Below are positions 1-6,666 of a stretch of DNA of 7,168 bases, in pieces. The notes beneath the pieces were generated by a model, which saw only the letters and a program-made list of their open reading frames with translations, did not search any database and was not told where the DNA came from. Positions within the stretch are counted from its first letter, which is position 1. Each line of letters begins with the position of its first letter. Both the position numbers and the translations under genes were made by a program. Origin of the DNA: Thermoleophilia bacterium (GTDB lineage Bacteria > Actinomycetota > Thermoleophilia > Gaiellales > Gaiellaceae); contig JAICLM010000105.1 of NCBI GenBank assembly GCA_025927435.1, positions 1 through 7,168 on the forward strand. The letters run 5' to 3'.

Positions 1-827
1 ATCGGCTCGGCCTGGCGTGCAGCCGGCCGGTAGCGCAGGCAGTAGTTCGGGGCGCAGAGGTGCGAGCCGCCCTTGATCACTTTGCGCGGGAACCGCTCGT
101 CGGCGGTAGTGGGCGCGCAGCAGGGTGCCTTCGGCGGCGGCGGCGTGTCGAACGCGTCTGCCGTCCATTCCCAGACGTTGCCGGCCGTGTCATAGAGGCC
201 GAACCCGTTGGCGGGGAACCTCTCCACCGGGGAGGTGCCCTCGAAGCCGTCGGTGCGGAGGTTCTGCCACGGGAATTCGCCCTGCCAGGTGTTCGCCATC
301 ATGCGGCCCTTCGGCGCGAACTCCTCGCCCCAGGTGTAGGTCGCGCCGTCGAGGCCCCCGCGGGCTGCGAACTCCCATTCGGCCTCGGTCGGGAGCGACT
401 TCCCCGCCCACGTCGCGTACGCCTCCGCGTCCGCGAACGCGACGTGCGTCACGGGATGGTGCTCGCGGCCGCCGACGTGGCTGCCGGGGCCCTCGGGGTG
501 GCGCCAATCAGCCTCCGGCGTCCAGTGCCACCAGTTGCGGATGTCACGCAGGTCGACCGGCCCCCTTGTCTTGCGGAAGACGAGCGAGCCGGGCACGAGC
601 AAGTCCGGCGGCGCACCGGGATAGTCCTCCGCGACCGGTGCGTGCTCGGCCCACGTCACGTGACCGGTCTCCTTCACGAATCGCCTGAACTCGGCCACGG
701 TGACGGGATGCCGGTCGATCCAGAATGCCCCGACCGAGATTTCGCGCACGGGGCGCTCCTCGGGATAGAAGCGATCGCAGCCCATGCGGAACGTGCCGCC
801 TGGCAGATCGACCATGTTCTTCACCAT
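1..827 (-). CDS. Formylglycine-generating enzyme (FGE/SUMF1 family), C-terminus cut by the left window edge
   Basis: FGE oxidises the cysteine of the CxPxR motif in type I sulfatases to the catalytic formylglycine, using oxygen and copper. I translated the minus strand by hand; it is open with no frameshift from ATG at 827 to the edge, giving 275 residues. The start MVKNMVDLPGGTFRMG is the typical FGE opening. Later come RNWWHWTPEADWRHPEGPG, HPVTHVAFADAEAYATWAGK, LPTEAEWEFAARGG and NVWEWTADAF, then GGSHLCAPNYCLRYRPAARQ. Cys258 and Cys263 in CAPNYC match the C-x4-C active-site pair of characterised FGEs. The CC pair in KAPCCAP is also common in bacterial members. The ATG at 827 has GAGG five bases upstream; GTG 824 or ATG 815 are less likely starts. 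Only the last few tens of residues should be missing. No sulfatase gene is visible. The gene diverges from the histidine kinase gene across 44 bp. Family assignment is very secure; the substrate is unknown. Confidence 0.95.
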   Translation of the reverse strand, partial: MVKNMVDLPGGTFRMGCDRFYPEERPVREISVGAFWIDRHPVTVAEFRRFVKETGHVTWAEHAPVAEDYPGAPPDLLVPGSLVFRKTRGPVDLRDIRNWWHWTPEADWRHPEGPGSHVGGREHHPVTHVAFADAEAYATWAGKSLPTEAEWEFAARGGLDGATYTWGEEFAPKGRMMANTWQGEFPWQNLRTDGFEGTSPVERFPANGFGLYDTAGNVWEWTADAFDTPPPPKAPCCAPTTADERFPRKVIKGGSHLCAPNYCLRYRPAARQAEP

Positions 828-871
828 GCGCGCCTCGACGGCCCCCAGCTTATTTGAGATCCTTGAGGGCA

Positions 872-2416
872 ATGTCGGTCTCGGCAACCGAGATCGCAAC
901 CGGGGGCAGGGTTGCGGAAGGCGCGTGGTCACGCGTGGAGCGGCGTGAGCGAGCGCTGCGATTCCTCCTCGAGGTCGGCCTCCTGGCGGCGCTCTACTAC
1001 GGCTCGGCGAAGCTCGGCTACGAGCTCGGCTTCTCCGGGCCGGTGGCGGCGATCGTCTGGCTGCCCGTGGGCGTCGGCATCGCCTACCTCTACCTGCGAG
1101 GGCTCGAGTTCTGGCCGGGAGTGCTGCTCGGAGACCTGCTTGCCAACGACTGGATGAGGCTTCCGGTCGGAACTGCGCTCGCCCAGACGGTGGGGAACGT
1201 GCTGGAAGTGCTCCTCGCCGCTTACCTCCTGCGGCGCGCGGCCAGGTCGGGGTACCTGCTCGGCCGGGTCGAAGGGCTCGTGCGCCTCTTGCCTCCCCTG
1301 GCGGTCGCGACGATGGTGAGCGCCACCATCGGGACGGTGGCATCGCGTGCCGGAGGTGTGATCGGCTGGGGAGCGTTCCTGACCGTGTGGCGCACGTGGT
1401 GGCTGGGCGACGCCTGCGGCGCCCTCGTCGTCGTGCCGTTGGCTCTTGCCTGGTGGCGGCCGTTTCGGAGGCTGTCCCGTCCGCGCCTCGCGGAGTTCGT
1501 CGCGATGCTGGCGGTGACCGGCGCACTGACCGGAATCGCCTTCTCGGCCCCCAAGGCGCTCGAGTATCTCGCTTTTCCGGGCCTGATCTGGGCGGCCCTC
1601 CGGTTCGGGCAGCGCGGCGCGACTCTTGCCCTTGCGCTCGTCACGGGGGTGGCGATCTGGAGCACGACGCACTCCGACGGCCCGTTCCACTTCAACTCCA
1701 TCACGAACAGCATCCTCTCGACCCAGCTGTTCATCGCAGTCGCCACGGTTTCCGCGTTGTGCGTCGCCGCGATCGTCTCCGAGCGCGCTGGATTCGCCGC
1801 CGGCCTGGCGGAGTCGCGGACGGCGGGCCTGCGGGCGGCCGACAATGAGCGGCGTCGCATCGAGCGCGACCTCCACGACGGCGCGCAGCAGCGGCTCGTT
1901 GCGCTGCTCGTCCGCCTCCGGGTCGCCGAGGAGCAGCTCCCGCAGGAGCCGGGCCGCGCCGCCCAGGTGCTCGCCGATGCCGAGACCGAGTTGGGCATCG
2001 CGCTCGAGGAGCTCCGGGAACTGTCGCACGGCACCCATCCGACCGTGCTCACGGATCTGGGTCTCGCCACGGCCGTGCGCAGCGTTGCGGCCCGCTCGAG
2101 CCAGCGCATCCAGCTTGTGGAGCTTCCGACCGGGCCCGTCGACGCGGCGGCCGAGACGACTGCGTACTACGTGTTCCTCGAGGCGGTCACGAATGCGCAG
2201 AAGCATGCGCCACATGCGCTGGTCAGCGTCCGCGTCCATGCGGCGCCGCGCGCACTCACGATCGAGGTGAGCGACGATGGCCCTGGTGGTGCGACCGAGG
2301 CCTCCGGCAGCGGGCTCAGAGGCCTGCGCGAGCGCGTCGAAGCCGCGGGAGGAACGTTTCACCTGCTGAGCAGCGAGCGAGCTGGCACAAAGGTTGCGGC
2401 GGTTCTTCCACTGTGA
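872..2416 (+). CDS. MASE1-domain sensor histidine kinase (HisKA_3/HATPase, NarL-type)
   Basis: Membrane sensor kinase that autophosphorylates on histidine and passes phosphate to a response regulator. From ATG 872 it has 514 residues. Residues about 30-300 are hydrophobic with many membrane segments and contain the MASE1 signature (AAIVWLPVGVGIAYLYLRG, WPGVLLGDLLAN, residues about 59-92). A charged, probably coiled linker (SRTAGLRAADNERRRIERD) leads to the HisKA_3 box DLHDGAQQRL with phosphoacceptor His335. The ATPase domain shows an N box (FLEAVTNAQKHA, Asn441), G1 (DDGPGG, 468-473) and G2 (GSGLRGLRERV, from 479). The frame stays open upstream to 725, but those residues overlap the divergent FGE gene and look non-coding. 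ATG 872 follows TGAGGG, though at short spacing. The stop overlaps the next start as GTGA, implying translational coupling. The MASE1 ligand is unknown, so the signal cannot be named. Confidence 0.93.
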   Translation: MSVSATEIATGGRVAEGAWSRVERRERALRFLLEVGLLAALYYGSAKLGYELGFSGPVAAIVWLPVGVGIAYLYLRGLEFWPGVLLGDLLANDWMRLPVGTALAQTVGNVLEVLLAAYLLRRAARSGYLLGRVEGLVRLLPPLAVATMVSATIGTVASRAGGVIGWGAFLTVWRTWWLGDACGALVVVPLALAWWRPFRRLSRPRLAEFVAMLAVTGALTGIAFSAPKALEYLAFPGLIWAALRFGQRGATLALALVTGVAIWSTTHSDGPFHFNSITNSILSTQLFIAVATVSALCVAAIVSERAGFAAGLAESRTAGLRAADNERRRIERDLHDGAQQRLVALLVRLRVAEEQLPQEPGRAAQVLADAETELGIALEELRELSHGTHPTVLTDLGLATAVRSVAARSSQRIQLVELPTGPVDAAAETTAYYVFLEAVTNAQKHAPHALVSVRVHAAPRALTIEVSDDGPGGATEASGSGLRGLRERVEAAGGTFHLLSSERAGTKVAAVLPL

Positions 2417-2769
2417 TTCGCGTACTCGTCGTCGACGACAGCGTTGCGTTTCTCGCAGCTGCGACCGAAGTGATCGTCGCCGCAGACGGCTTCGAGCTCG
2501 CAGGCGTCGCGCAATCCGGCAAGGAGGCCGTCGAGCTCGCACGCGTCAGCCGACCCGATCTCGCGTTGATCGACCTCAACATGCCGGGCATGGATGGGGA
2601 GGAGACGGCTGAGCGCCTGGCCGCGGAGAGCCCGGAGACGGCAACCGTGGTGATGACCGCGACGCTCGACCCGAGCGGGCGGTCGAACGGAGTGTTCGAC
2701 AAGCGAAGGCTGTCGCCGGCGGCTCTCGCGGAGCTCTGGGAGCGAGCGCGAACACCGAACACGAAGTAG
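2413..2769 (+). CDS. Receiver-only response regulator (stand-alone REC domain)
   Basis: Phosphoacceptor partner of the kinase encoded just upstream. The 118 residues are one CheY-like receiver domain: acidic pair Asp8/Asp9 in VLVVDDS, phosphorylation site Asp54 in PDLALIDLNMPGMDG, switch Thr82 in VVMTAT, and conserved Lys97 in VFDKRRLSP. The protein ends about 20 residues later (TAG at 2767-2769) with no LuxR/GerE helix-turn-helix, although kinases of the HisKA_3 class usually pair with NarL-type regulators carrying one. The segment between Thr82 and Lys97 (ATLDPSGRSNG) looks slightly shortened. The GTG start at 2413 overlaps the kinase stop by 4 nt, so the two genes form a tight operon. It may act through protein contact, as a phosphate sink, or in a relay to a protein encoded elsewhere; the sequence does not decide. 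Confidence 0.9.
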   Translation: MIRVLVVDDSVAFLAAATEVIVAADGFELAGVAQSGKEAVELARVSRPDLALIDLNMPGMDGEETAERLAAESPETATVVMTATLDPSGRSNGVFDKRRLSPAALAELWERARTPNTK

Positions 2770-2776
2770 TCCCGCT

Positions 2777-3502
2777 TCAGTAGCGCTCGGGCGACCACAC
2801 CACCACGTCCAGGCGGTGCGCGTAGTGGCAGATCGGCTCGCCCTCGAGCTCGACCGGCGCGATCCCGCGCTGCTCGACCTCTGCCTCCGCGGGCTGCAGC
2901 GGCCACGGCACGTGGTGGATCTCTGCCCGCAGCTCTCCGTCGCCGGCGTAGAGGCAATAGCGCTCGACGAGGAAATGCTCGAGCGTTGCACGCTTCGCCG
3001 TGGAGGGAATGCCGACGCCGTGGTAGCGCGCGTGAAACGACCCTCCGCCTTCGGTGTCGGCACGGAATGTGCCCTCGGCGGCTTGGATCTGCGCCCGGCG
3101 ATAAGGGAGCCGGTATGTGCGCTGCGCCGCCGCGACGGCCGCACGGCTCGACGCGTCGAGGCTGAAGAACCAGATACCGGGCCGGTCGCCGGCGCGCACG
3201 TACGTGCGGCAGTTGAGCTCGTAGAAGCTCGACAGGAACGGCAGCGGCGGCGCGCCCCGCAGGCGGAGGCCGGTGACGCGGAACGGCGTGAGCCCGATCC
3301 AGGCCGAGCCGTCGTGCTGCTCGAGCTCCAGCCTCTGCGGCAGGTGCGGCCGCAGCAGGTCGTATGGCACGCGCCAGTGCGCGAACAGCAGGTCGTGCCA
3401 TGTCTGCCCCATCGTCCACCGCCGGTCGGGGAGCGGATACGGCCGGTGCTCCGTCTCGGCGAGCGAGGCGGCCTGCGGCGCGGCGTCTTCGAGACCCTTC
3501 AC
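2777..3502 (-). CDS. DUF2071 (YqjF-like) family protein
   Basis: Conserved protein of unknown biochemical role, about 241 residues. Recognisable DUF2071 stretches in order are MGQTWHDLLFAHWRVPYDLL, LRPHLPQRLELEQHDGSAWI, GLTPFRVTGLRLRG, PFLSSFYELNCRTYVR, PGIWFFSLDASSRAAV, FHARYHGVG, HFLVERYCLY, IHHVPWPLQPAEAEVE and a C-terminal HRLDVVVWSPERY. Length is normal for the family. DUF2071 is thought to share the acetoacetate decarboxylase-like fold, but no reaction is established. The frame is open to 3736, but the upstream part is Arg/Gly/Ser-rich shadow translation of the divergent gene. I chose GTG 3502, with a distant GGAG upstream; the exact start is uncertain. It converges on the response regulator gene with 7 bp between stop codons and has no signal peptide or membrane segment. 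Confidence 0.87.
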   Translation of the reverse strand: MKGLEDAAPQAASLAETEHRPYPLPDRRWTMGQTWHDLLFAHWRVPYDLLRPHLPQRLELEQHDGSAWIGLTPFRVTGLRLRGAPPLPFLSSFYELNCRTYVRAGDRPGIWFFSLDASSRAAVAAAQRTYRLPYRRAQIQAAEGTFRADTEGGGSFHARYHGVGIPSTAKRATLEHFLVERYCLYAGDGELRAEIHHVPWPLQPAEAEVEQRGIAPVELEGEPICHYAHRLDVVVWSPERY

Positions 3503-3522
3503 ACGCCGCTCGTCTCCGCCGC

Positions 3523-3798
3523 ATGACCCGGGAAAACGGACTCGACGGCATCTGGGACGTCCAACGTACCGGCGGGGCTCTGCCGCCGATGCGCGGCATC
3601 GTGCGCAAGCGGATCGAGAACGGCCGCGGCTGGACGATCGCCCTCGGCGTCCGCCTCCCGTTCGTCGTCGACGGCCTGGCCCTGCGCTATCCGCTGGGCC
3701 TCGTGGACGAGCTCGTCCCGAGTGGTCCCGACGCATACGACGGCACCGCGCGCCTGTTCGGGCAGGTCGTGGGGACGTTCAAGCTGACCCGCGCCTGA
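3523..3798 (+). CDS. Small conserved-looking protein of unknown function (91 aa)
   Basis: I do not recognise a named family. From ATG 3523 the protein begins MTRENGLDGIWDVQRTGGAL, continues PPMRGIVRKRIENGRGWTIA and ends FGQVVGTFKLTRA. It alternates hydrophobic and polar residues with many glycines and aromatic positions, reads like a small all-beta protein, and the GIWDV/ALPPM opening is reminiscent of small lipocalin-like hypothetical proteins; this is impression only. The frame is open further upstream to 3364, but that part is Arg/Ala-rich and antisense to the DUF2071 gene. There is no Shine-Dalgarno sequence before ATG 3523, so the transcript may be leaderless. It starts 20 bp from the divergent DUF2071 gene and is followed 54 bp later by the MFS gene, possibly in one transcript. 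Confidence 0.65.
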   Translation: MTRENGLDGIWDVQRTGGALPPMRGIVRKRIENGRGWTIALGVRLPFVVDGLALRYPLGLVDELVPSGPDAYDGTARLFGQVVGTFKLTRA

Positions 3799-3819
3799 TC
3801 TCGTTCGTTTGGGATGACG

Positions 3820-3838
3820 CAGCGGCTCCGAGTCGCTG
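3820..3838. promoter_or_regulatory. 19-bp near-palindrome just upstream of the MFS gene, candidate operator
   Basis: CAGCGGCTCCGAGTCGCTG is a dyad around C3829 with a single mismatched pair (G3825/T3833). If the transporter starts at 3853, this lies 14 bp before the start codon, where a TetR- or MarR-type repressor of an efflux gene could bind. If translation starts at 3814 instead, it is merely coding sequence. No regulator gene is adjacent. Weak evidence. Confidence 0.22.
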
Positions 3839-3852
3839 GCAGCGTGGGTCTC

Positions 3853-5454
3853 ATGACTGACGTTGCCGTACCGGCGGCGCCGGCCGAGGAGTCGCGCGGC
3901 GACGGTCTGGTAGCGATCCTGCTCGCGATGGCGATGTTCGTGCTCGTCGTCGATACGTCGCTGATGAACGTCTCGATCTCGGCTGTCGTGCATGACCTCC
4001 ACACGACGGCCAGCGGCGTCCAGTCTGCGATCGCCCTCGAGGCGCTCGTCTCGGCGGCGTTCATCCTGATCGGCAGCAAGATCGGCGACCTGTTCGGCCG
4101 CAAGCGCGCCTACACCCTCGGTCTGCTCGGCTACGCGATCGGCGCGCTCTCGATGGTGTTCTCCCAGAGCCTGCTGCCGATCGTCATCTGCTGGGCGATC
4201 ATCGGCGGCCTCGGCGCCTCCATGCTGCTGCCCGCGATGCAGTCGCTGATCCACGGGAACTTCCAGGGCGCGGCGCAGCGCCGCACCTACGCCCTCGTCG
4301 GCGCGGCGGCCGCGATCGCCGCCGCCGTCGGGCCGCTCGTCGGCGGCTTCATCACGACCTATCTCTCGTGGCGGGTCGCGTTCGGCGGCGAGGTCGTGAT
4401 CATCGCGATCGTTCTGCTCGGCCTCGGCCGAGTGCACGACGTGCCGTACACGGGCGAGCGCGGCGTCGACGTCGTCGGCGCAGTCCTCTCGGCCCTGGGC
4501 ATGGGCGGCGTCGTGCTCGGGATCCTCGTCTGGGAGGAGGGCGGCGGCGCGGTCGGCGCGCTGATCGCGGTCGGCGTCGGCGGCCTCGGCTTCCTCGCGT
4601 GGTGGCTCAGGAAGCGGAAGCGCGAAGGGAAGCCGGCGCTGCTCGACGTCGCGCTGTTCGCATCCAGGTACTTCCGGCTCGGAATCACGGGCCAGACGCT
4701 CCAGCAGATCGCGCTCGGCGGGATGATGATCGCGCTCCCGATCTACCTCCAGATGGTGCTCGAGTACAGCGCCATGGGAGCGGGCCTCTCACTCGCGCCC
4801 CTTTCGCTCAGCATGTTCGCGGTCGCGCTGGTCGCGGGTCGCAAGGCCGGGCACCGCAGCCCGAGCAAGATCATCCGCGGCGGCTTCTTCCTGCTCGCAG
4901 CCGGAGTCGCGATCCTGATCCCGATCGTCCCGCATGCCCACTCCGGCTGGTGGCTGGTCGTCCCGCTGCTCATCGCCGGCAGCGGCCTCGGGCTGCTCGT
5001 CTCGCAGCTCAACAACTACACGCTGTCGCCGATCGAGGAGGAGCGCGTGAGCGAGGCGGCAGGCGTCAACTCGGCCGGCGGCTCGTTCGGGCTCTCGTTC
5101 GGGCTCGCCTTCGCGGGAGCGATCATGCTCGCCTCGCTTTCGCTGCTGTTCACCCACCACGCAAACTCGAGCGACGTGCTCTCCTCGCGGCAGGCGACAC
5201 AGGTGTCCAAGGCGTTGGAGAAGAACGCCGAGGTGATGACGAACACGCACCTCGAGGCGCTCCTCCGTGGGAGGCCGCCCGCGGTGCAGGACGAGATCCT
5301 GCGCATCAACACGAAGGTGCGGCCGAGGTCGCTCCAGATCGCGCTGCTCGTCCCGCTCATCGCGGCCTTGCTCGGTCTCTTCAACGGCTTCCGCATGACG
5401 CGGCTGCCCGATCCGGAGCCGTCGGCGGCGGCCGAGGGAGTGCTCGGCGGCTGA
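3853..5454 (+). CDS. MFS transporter, DHA2 family (14-helix drug:H+ antiporter type)
   Basis: Inner-membrane proton-coupled exporter; substrates of the DHA2 family are usually drugs, dyes or antibiotics, but none can be inferred here. From ATG 3853 it has 533 residues. TM1 carries the D1 motif (VDTSLMNVSI, Asp34). The loop between TM2 and TM3 has motif A (GSKIGDLFGRKRAY, about 74-87). TM5 has the antiporter motif C (AAAAIAAAVGPLVGG, ending near 165), followed by SWRVAF. A long polar loop rich in Ser, Lys and Glu precedes the last helix, as expected for 14-helix members. The frame also has an in-frame ATG at 3814 (13 residues longer) preceded directly by GGG without spacing. I prefer 3853, with a weak GTGGG upstream; this is a judgement. 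It converges on the anti-sigma gene with 2 bp between stop codons, and no hairpin terminator is visible there. Confidence 0.9.
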   Translation: MTDVAVPAAPAEESRGDGLVAILLAMAMFVLVVDTSLMNVSISAVVHDLHTTASGVQSAIALEALVSAAFILIGSKIGDLFGRKRAYTLGLLGYAIGALSMVFSQSLLPIVICWAIIGGLGASMLLPAMQSLIHGNFQGAAQRRTYALVGAAAAIAAAVGPLVGGFITTYLSWRVAFGGEVVIIAIVLLGLGRVHDVPYTGERGVDVVGAVLSALGMGGVVLGILVWEEGGGAVGALIAVGVGGLGFLAWWLRKRKREGKPALLDVALFASRYFRLGITGQTLQQIALGGMMIALPIYLQMVLEYSAMGAGLSLAPLSLSMFAVALVAGRKAGHRSPSKIIRGGFFLLAAGVAILIPIVPHAHSGWWLVVPLLIAGSGLGLLVSQLNNYTLSPIEEERVSEAAGVNSAGGSFGLSFGLAFAGAIMLASLSLLFTHHANSSDVLSSRQATQVSKALEKNAEVMTNTHLEALLRGRPPAVQDEILRINTKVRPRSLQIALLVPLIAALLGLFNGFRMTRLPDPEPSAAAEGVLGG

Positions 5455-5456
5455 GC

Positions 5457-6059
5457 CTAGGTCGACGCCGTGAAGAACGGCTTGGTCGTGGGCTGCTTGG
5501 ATCCGCCGGCCGGCTCGACCGTCACGGCCACCACGCCGTGCTGCGGCACCGTGCCTCGGAGACGCAGCGTCGTGTCCGTGCCTCCGGTGAAAAGGCCGGC
5601 GGGACGCGGCGAGCGTCCTGGCGGGATCACCCACGCCTCGTAGGTCTTCCCGCTCCGGGTCGGGAGACCGGAGACGTGAAGCTCGGCCGTCCGGTCAGGG
5701 TGGATCATGAGCGTGAACGTGCGTGTCGAACTCGACTGGCTGAGGGAGACGCCCAGGCCGACCGCGATGCAGGCCGCCGCGGCCGCGGCCACCGCGAGCC
5801 CGCGCGCGACCCAGCGCCGCCGTAGGAGCGGGGCGACGTTCGTGCGCTCTGCCGCCGCTGCCTCGAGGATCGACTCGCGCAGCCGTGCCGGCGGGGCCGG
5901 CGCGACCGCGCCGAAGGCGAGAGCCGCCGCACTCTGGTTGAGCTCGGCGAGCCGTTCGCGGCACTCCTCGCACTGGCTCAGGTGACGCTCGTAGGCCTCG
6001 GTCTCGTCCGGGTCGAGCGCGTCGAGCGCGTAGGCGGCAGTCAGGTCGTGGGGGTCCAT
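5457..6059 (-). CDS. Membrane anti-sigma factor, RskA-like, with zinc-finger N-terminus
   Basis: Holds the ECF sigma factor encoded just upstream inactive until a signal removes it. The 200-residue protein begins MDPHDLTAAYALDALDPDE and has the anti-sigma zinc motif H-x3-C-x2-C at His26, Cys30 and Cys33 (ERHLSQCEECRERL). One membrane helix (GLAVAAAAAACIAVGLGVSL, residues 87-106) follows an Arg-rich stretch, so the N-terminus is cytoplasmic and the C-terminus outside. The external part (LHVSGLPTRSGKTYEAWVIP, PAGLF, VVAVTVEPAGGS, PFFTAST) matches the RskA C-terminal domain. The ATG at 6059 has GGAG five bases upstream and lies inside the end of the sigma gene, overlapping it by 19 nt, so translation is probably coupled. 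RskA-type factors are inactivated by stepwise proteolysis; the protease is not in view. The longer open frame back to 6392 is a shadow of the sigma gene. Confidence 0.92.
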   Translation of the reverse strand: MDPHDLTAAYALDALDPDETEAYERHLSQCEECRERLAELNQSAAALAFGAVAPAPPARLRESILEAAAAERTNVAPLLRRRWVARGLAVAAAAAACIAVGLGVSLSQSSSTRTFTLMIHPDRTAELHVSGLPTRSGKTYEAWVIPPGRSPRPAGLFTGGTDTTLRLRGTVPQHGVVAVTVEPAGGSKQPTTKPFFTAST

Positions 6060-6622
6060 GAGGTCTCCGTTCCCGGCTCCCCGAGCAGCTCGCGCATGCG
6101 CGACAGCCCCCCGAACATCCGGCTTTTGATGGTACCGAGTGGCTGGCCGAGCCTCTCGGCGAGCTCCGACTGGCTGAAGCCTCCGTAGTACGCGAGCTCG
6201 AGCGCCTCCCGCTGGGCGTCGGGAAGGTGGCGCAGCGCGGCCTGCACCCGCTCGCGCTGCAGGCGGAGGAACGCGTCCTCGTCCACGCCTTCGATCGACG
6301 GCTCGGCGGCGCGGTCGAGCGAGTCGGCACGCCGCCTCTGCTCGCGCCGGACGGCGTCCACCGCCCGCCGGTGCACGAGCGTGAGGATCCACGTGCTCGC
6401 CTTGCCGCGCTCGGGCATGAAGCGTGCGGCCGTGCGCCAGATCGTGAGGAACGCCTCCTGCACGGCGTCCTCGGCGAGCGCCTCGTCGCGCAGCACGCGG
6501 AGGGCAAGCCCGTACGCCGTGCGGCCGTAGCGGTCGTACAGCTCCGCGAGCGCCGATTGCTCGGACCTAGCGGCCAGGGCGACGAGCGCTTCGTCGGAGA
6601 GGTGGGCGAGCTGCCGGTTCAC
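6041..6622 (-). CDS. ECF RNA polymerase sigma factor, SigK-like
   Basis: Alternative sigma factor of 193 residues with only regions 2 and 4. Region 2 spans about residues 27-94 (ELYDRYGRTAYGLALRVL, EDAVQEAFLTIWRTAARF, TWILTLVHRRAVDAVRRE). A variable acidic linker covers about 95-124. Region 4 is at about 125-178, with its helix-turn-helix at GFSQSELAERLGQPLGTIKS. The WRTAARF and HRRAVDAVRR stretches, the LAYYGG sequence and the adjacent RskA-like gene point to the SigK group. The start is GTG 6622, preceded by GGAGG at an unusually short distance. A candidate ECF promoter ends only 10 nt upstream, so the message may be nearly leaderless. The stop overlaps the anti-sigma gene by 19 nt. It probably activates its own operon and the divergent Tat/DUF4331 operon. 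Confidence 0.94.
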   Translation of the reverse strand: MNRQLAHLSDEALVALAARSEQSALAELYDRYGRTAYGLALRVLRDEALAEDAVQEAFLTIWRTAARFMPERGKASTWILTLVHRRAVDAVRREQRRRADSLDRAAEPSIEGVDEDAFLRLQRERVQAALRHLPDAQREALELAYYGGFSQSELAERLGQPLGTIKSRMFGGLSRMRELLGEPGTETSWTPTT

Positions 6623-6632
6623 AGCCTCCGAT

Positions 6633-6658
6633 ATTCGCCCGCCGCGCGTGCCCGGTTC
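6633..6658 (-). promoter_or_regulatory. Candidate ECF promoter driving the sigma/anti-sigma operon
   Basis: Read on the minus strand this 26-bp element is GAACCGG, 10 variable bases, CGGGCGAAT. GAACC (6658-6654) resembles the -35 GGAAC core of many ECF promoters, and CGAAT (6637-6633) would be the -10, with 16 bp between them, a normal ECF spacing. The same element at identical spacing faces the other way at 6667-6692. The -10 ends 10 nt before the GTG of the sigma gene, which predicts a very short or absent 5' leader. Autoregulation is inferred; no transcript data. Confidence 0.62.
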
Positions 6659-6666
6659 AAGCGATC

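Noticed and set aside
60..857. Long plus-strand open frame opposite the FGE gene
   Set aside because: It is the antisense of a clear formylglycine-generating enzyme; its translation is Arg/Ala-rich without any family motif.
725..871. N-terminal extension of the histidine kinase frame
   Set aside because: The extra 49 residues are Arg/Pro/Ser-rich and overlap the start of the divergent FGE gene; ATG 872 gives a normal start just before the first membrane segment.
1312..1330. Perfect 7-bp inverted repeat GATGGTG/CACCATC
   Set aside because: It lies in the middle of the kinase membrane domain, encodes ordinary residues and has no T-tract; chance dyads of this size are expected in GC-rich coding DNA.
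929..2542. 537-codon minus-strand open frame opposite the kinase
   Set aside because: High-GC shadow frame with Arg-rich composition; the plus strand has unmistakable kinase motifs.
2693..2769. Frameshifted helix-turn-helix after the receiver domain
   Set aside because: The DNA after the stop codon is at once the end of the convergent DUF2071 gene, leaving no room for a lost output domain here.
3499..4437. Minus-strand frame with many His/Asp/Arg residues opposite the small gene and the MFS gene
   Set aside because: Its charged, repetitive composition is typical of antisense of membrane-protein coding sequence; no start signal or motif.
5451..5460. Possible bidirectional terminator between the MFS and anti-sigma genes
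   Set aside because: Only 2 bp separate the two stop codons and no stem-loop with a T-tract is visible; termination must be within or beyond the coding ends.
4368..5825. 485-codon plus-strand frame crossing the MFS and anti-sigma genes
   Set aside because: Arg/Asp/Ala-rich shadow that runs through two well-supported genes and has no recognisable domain.
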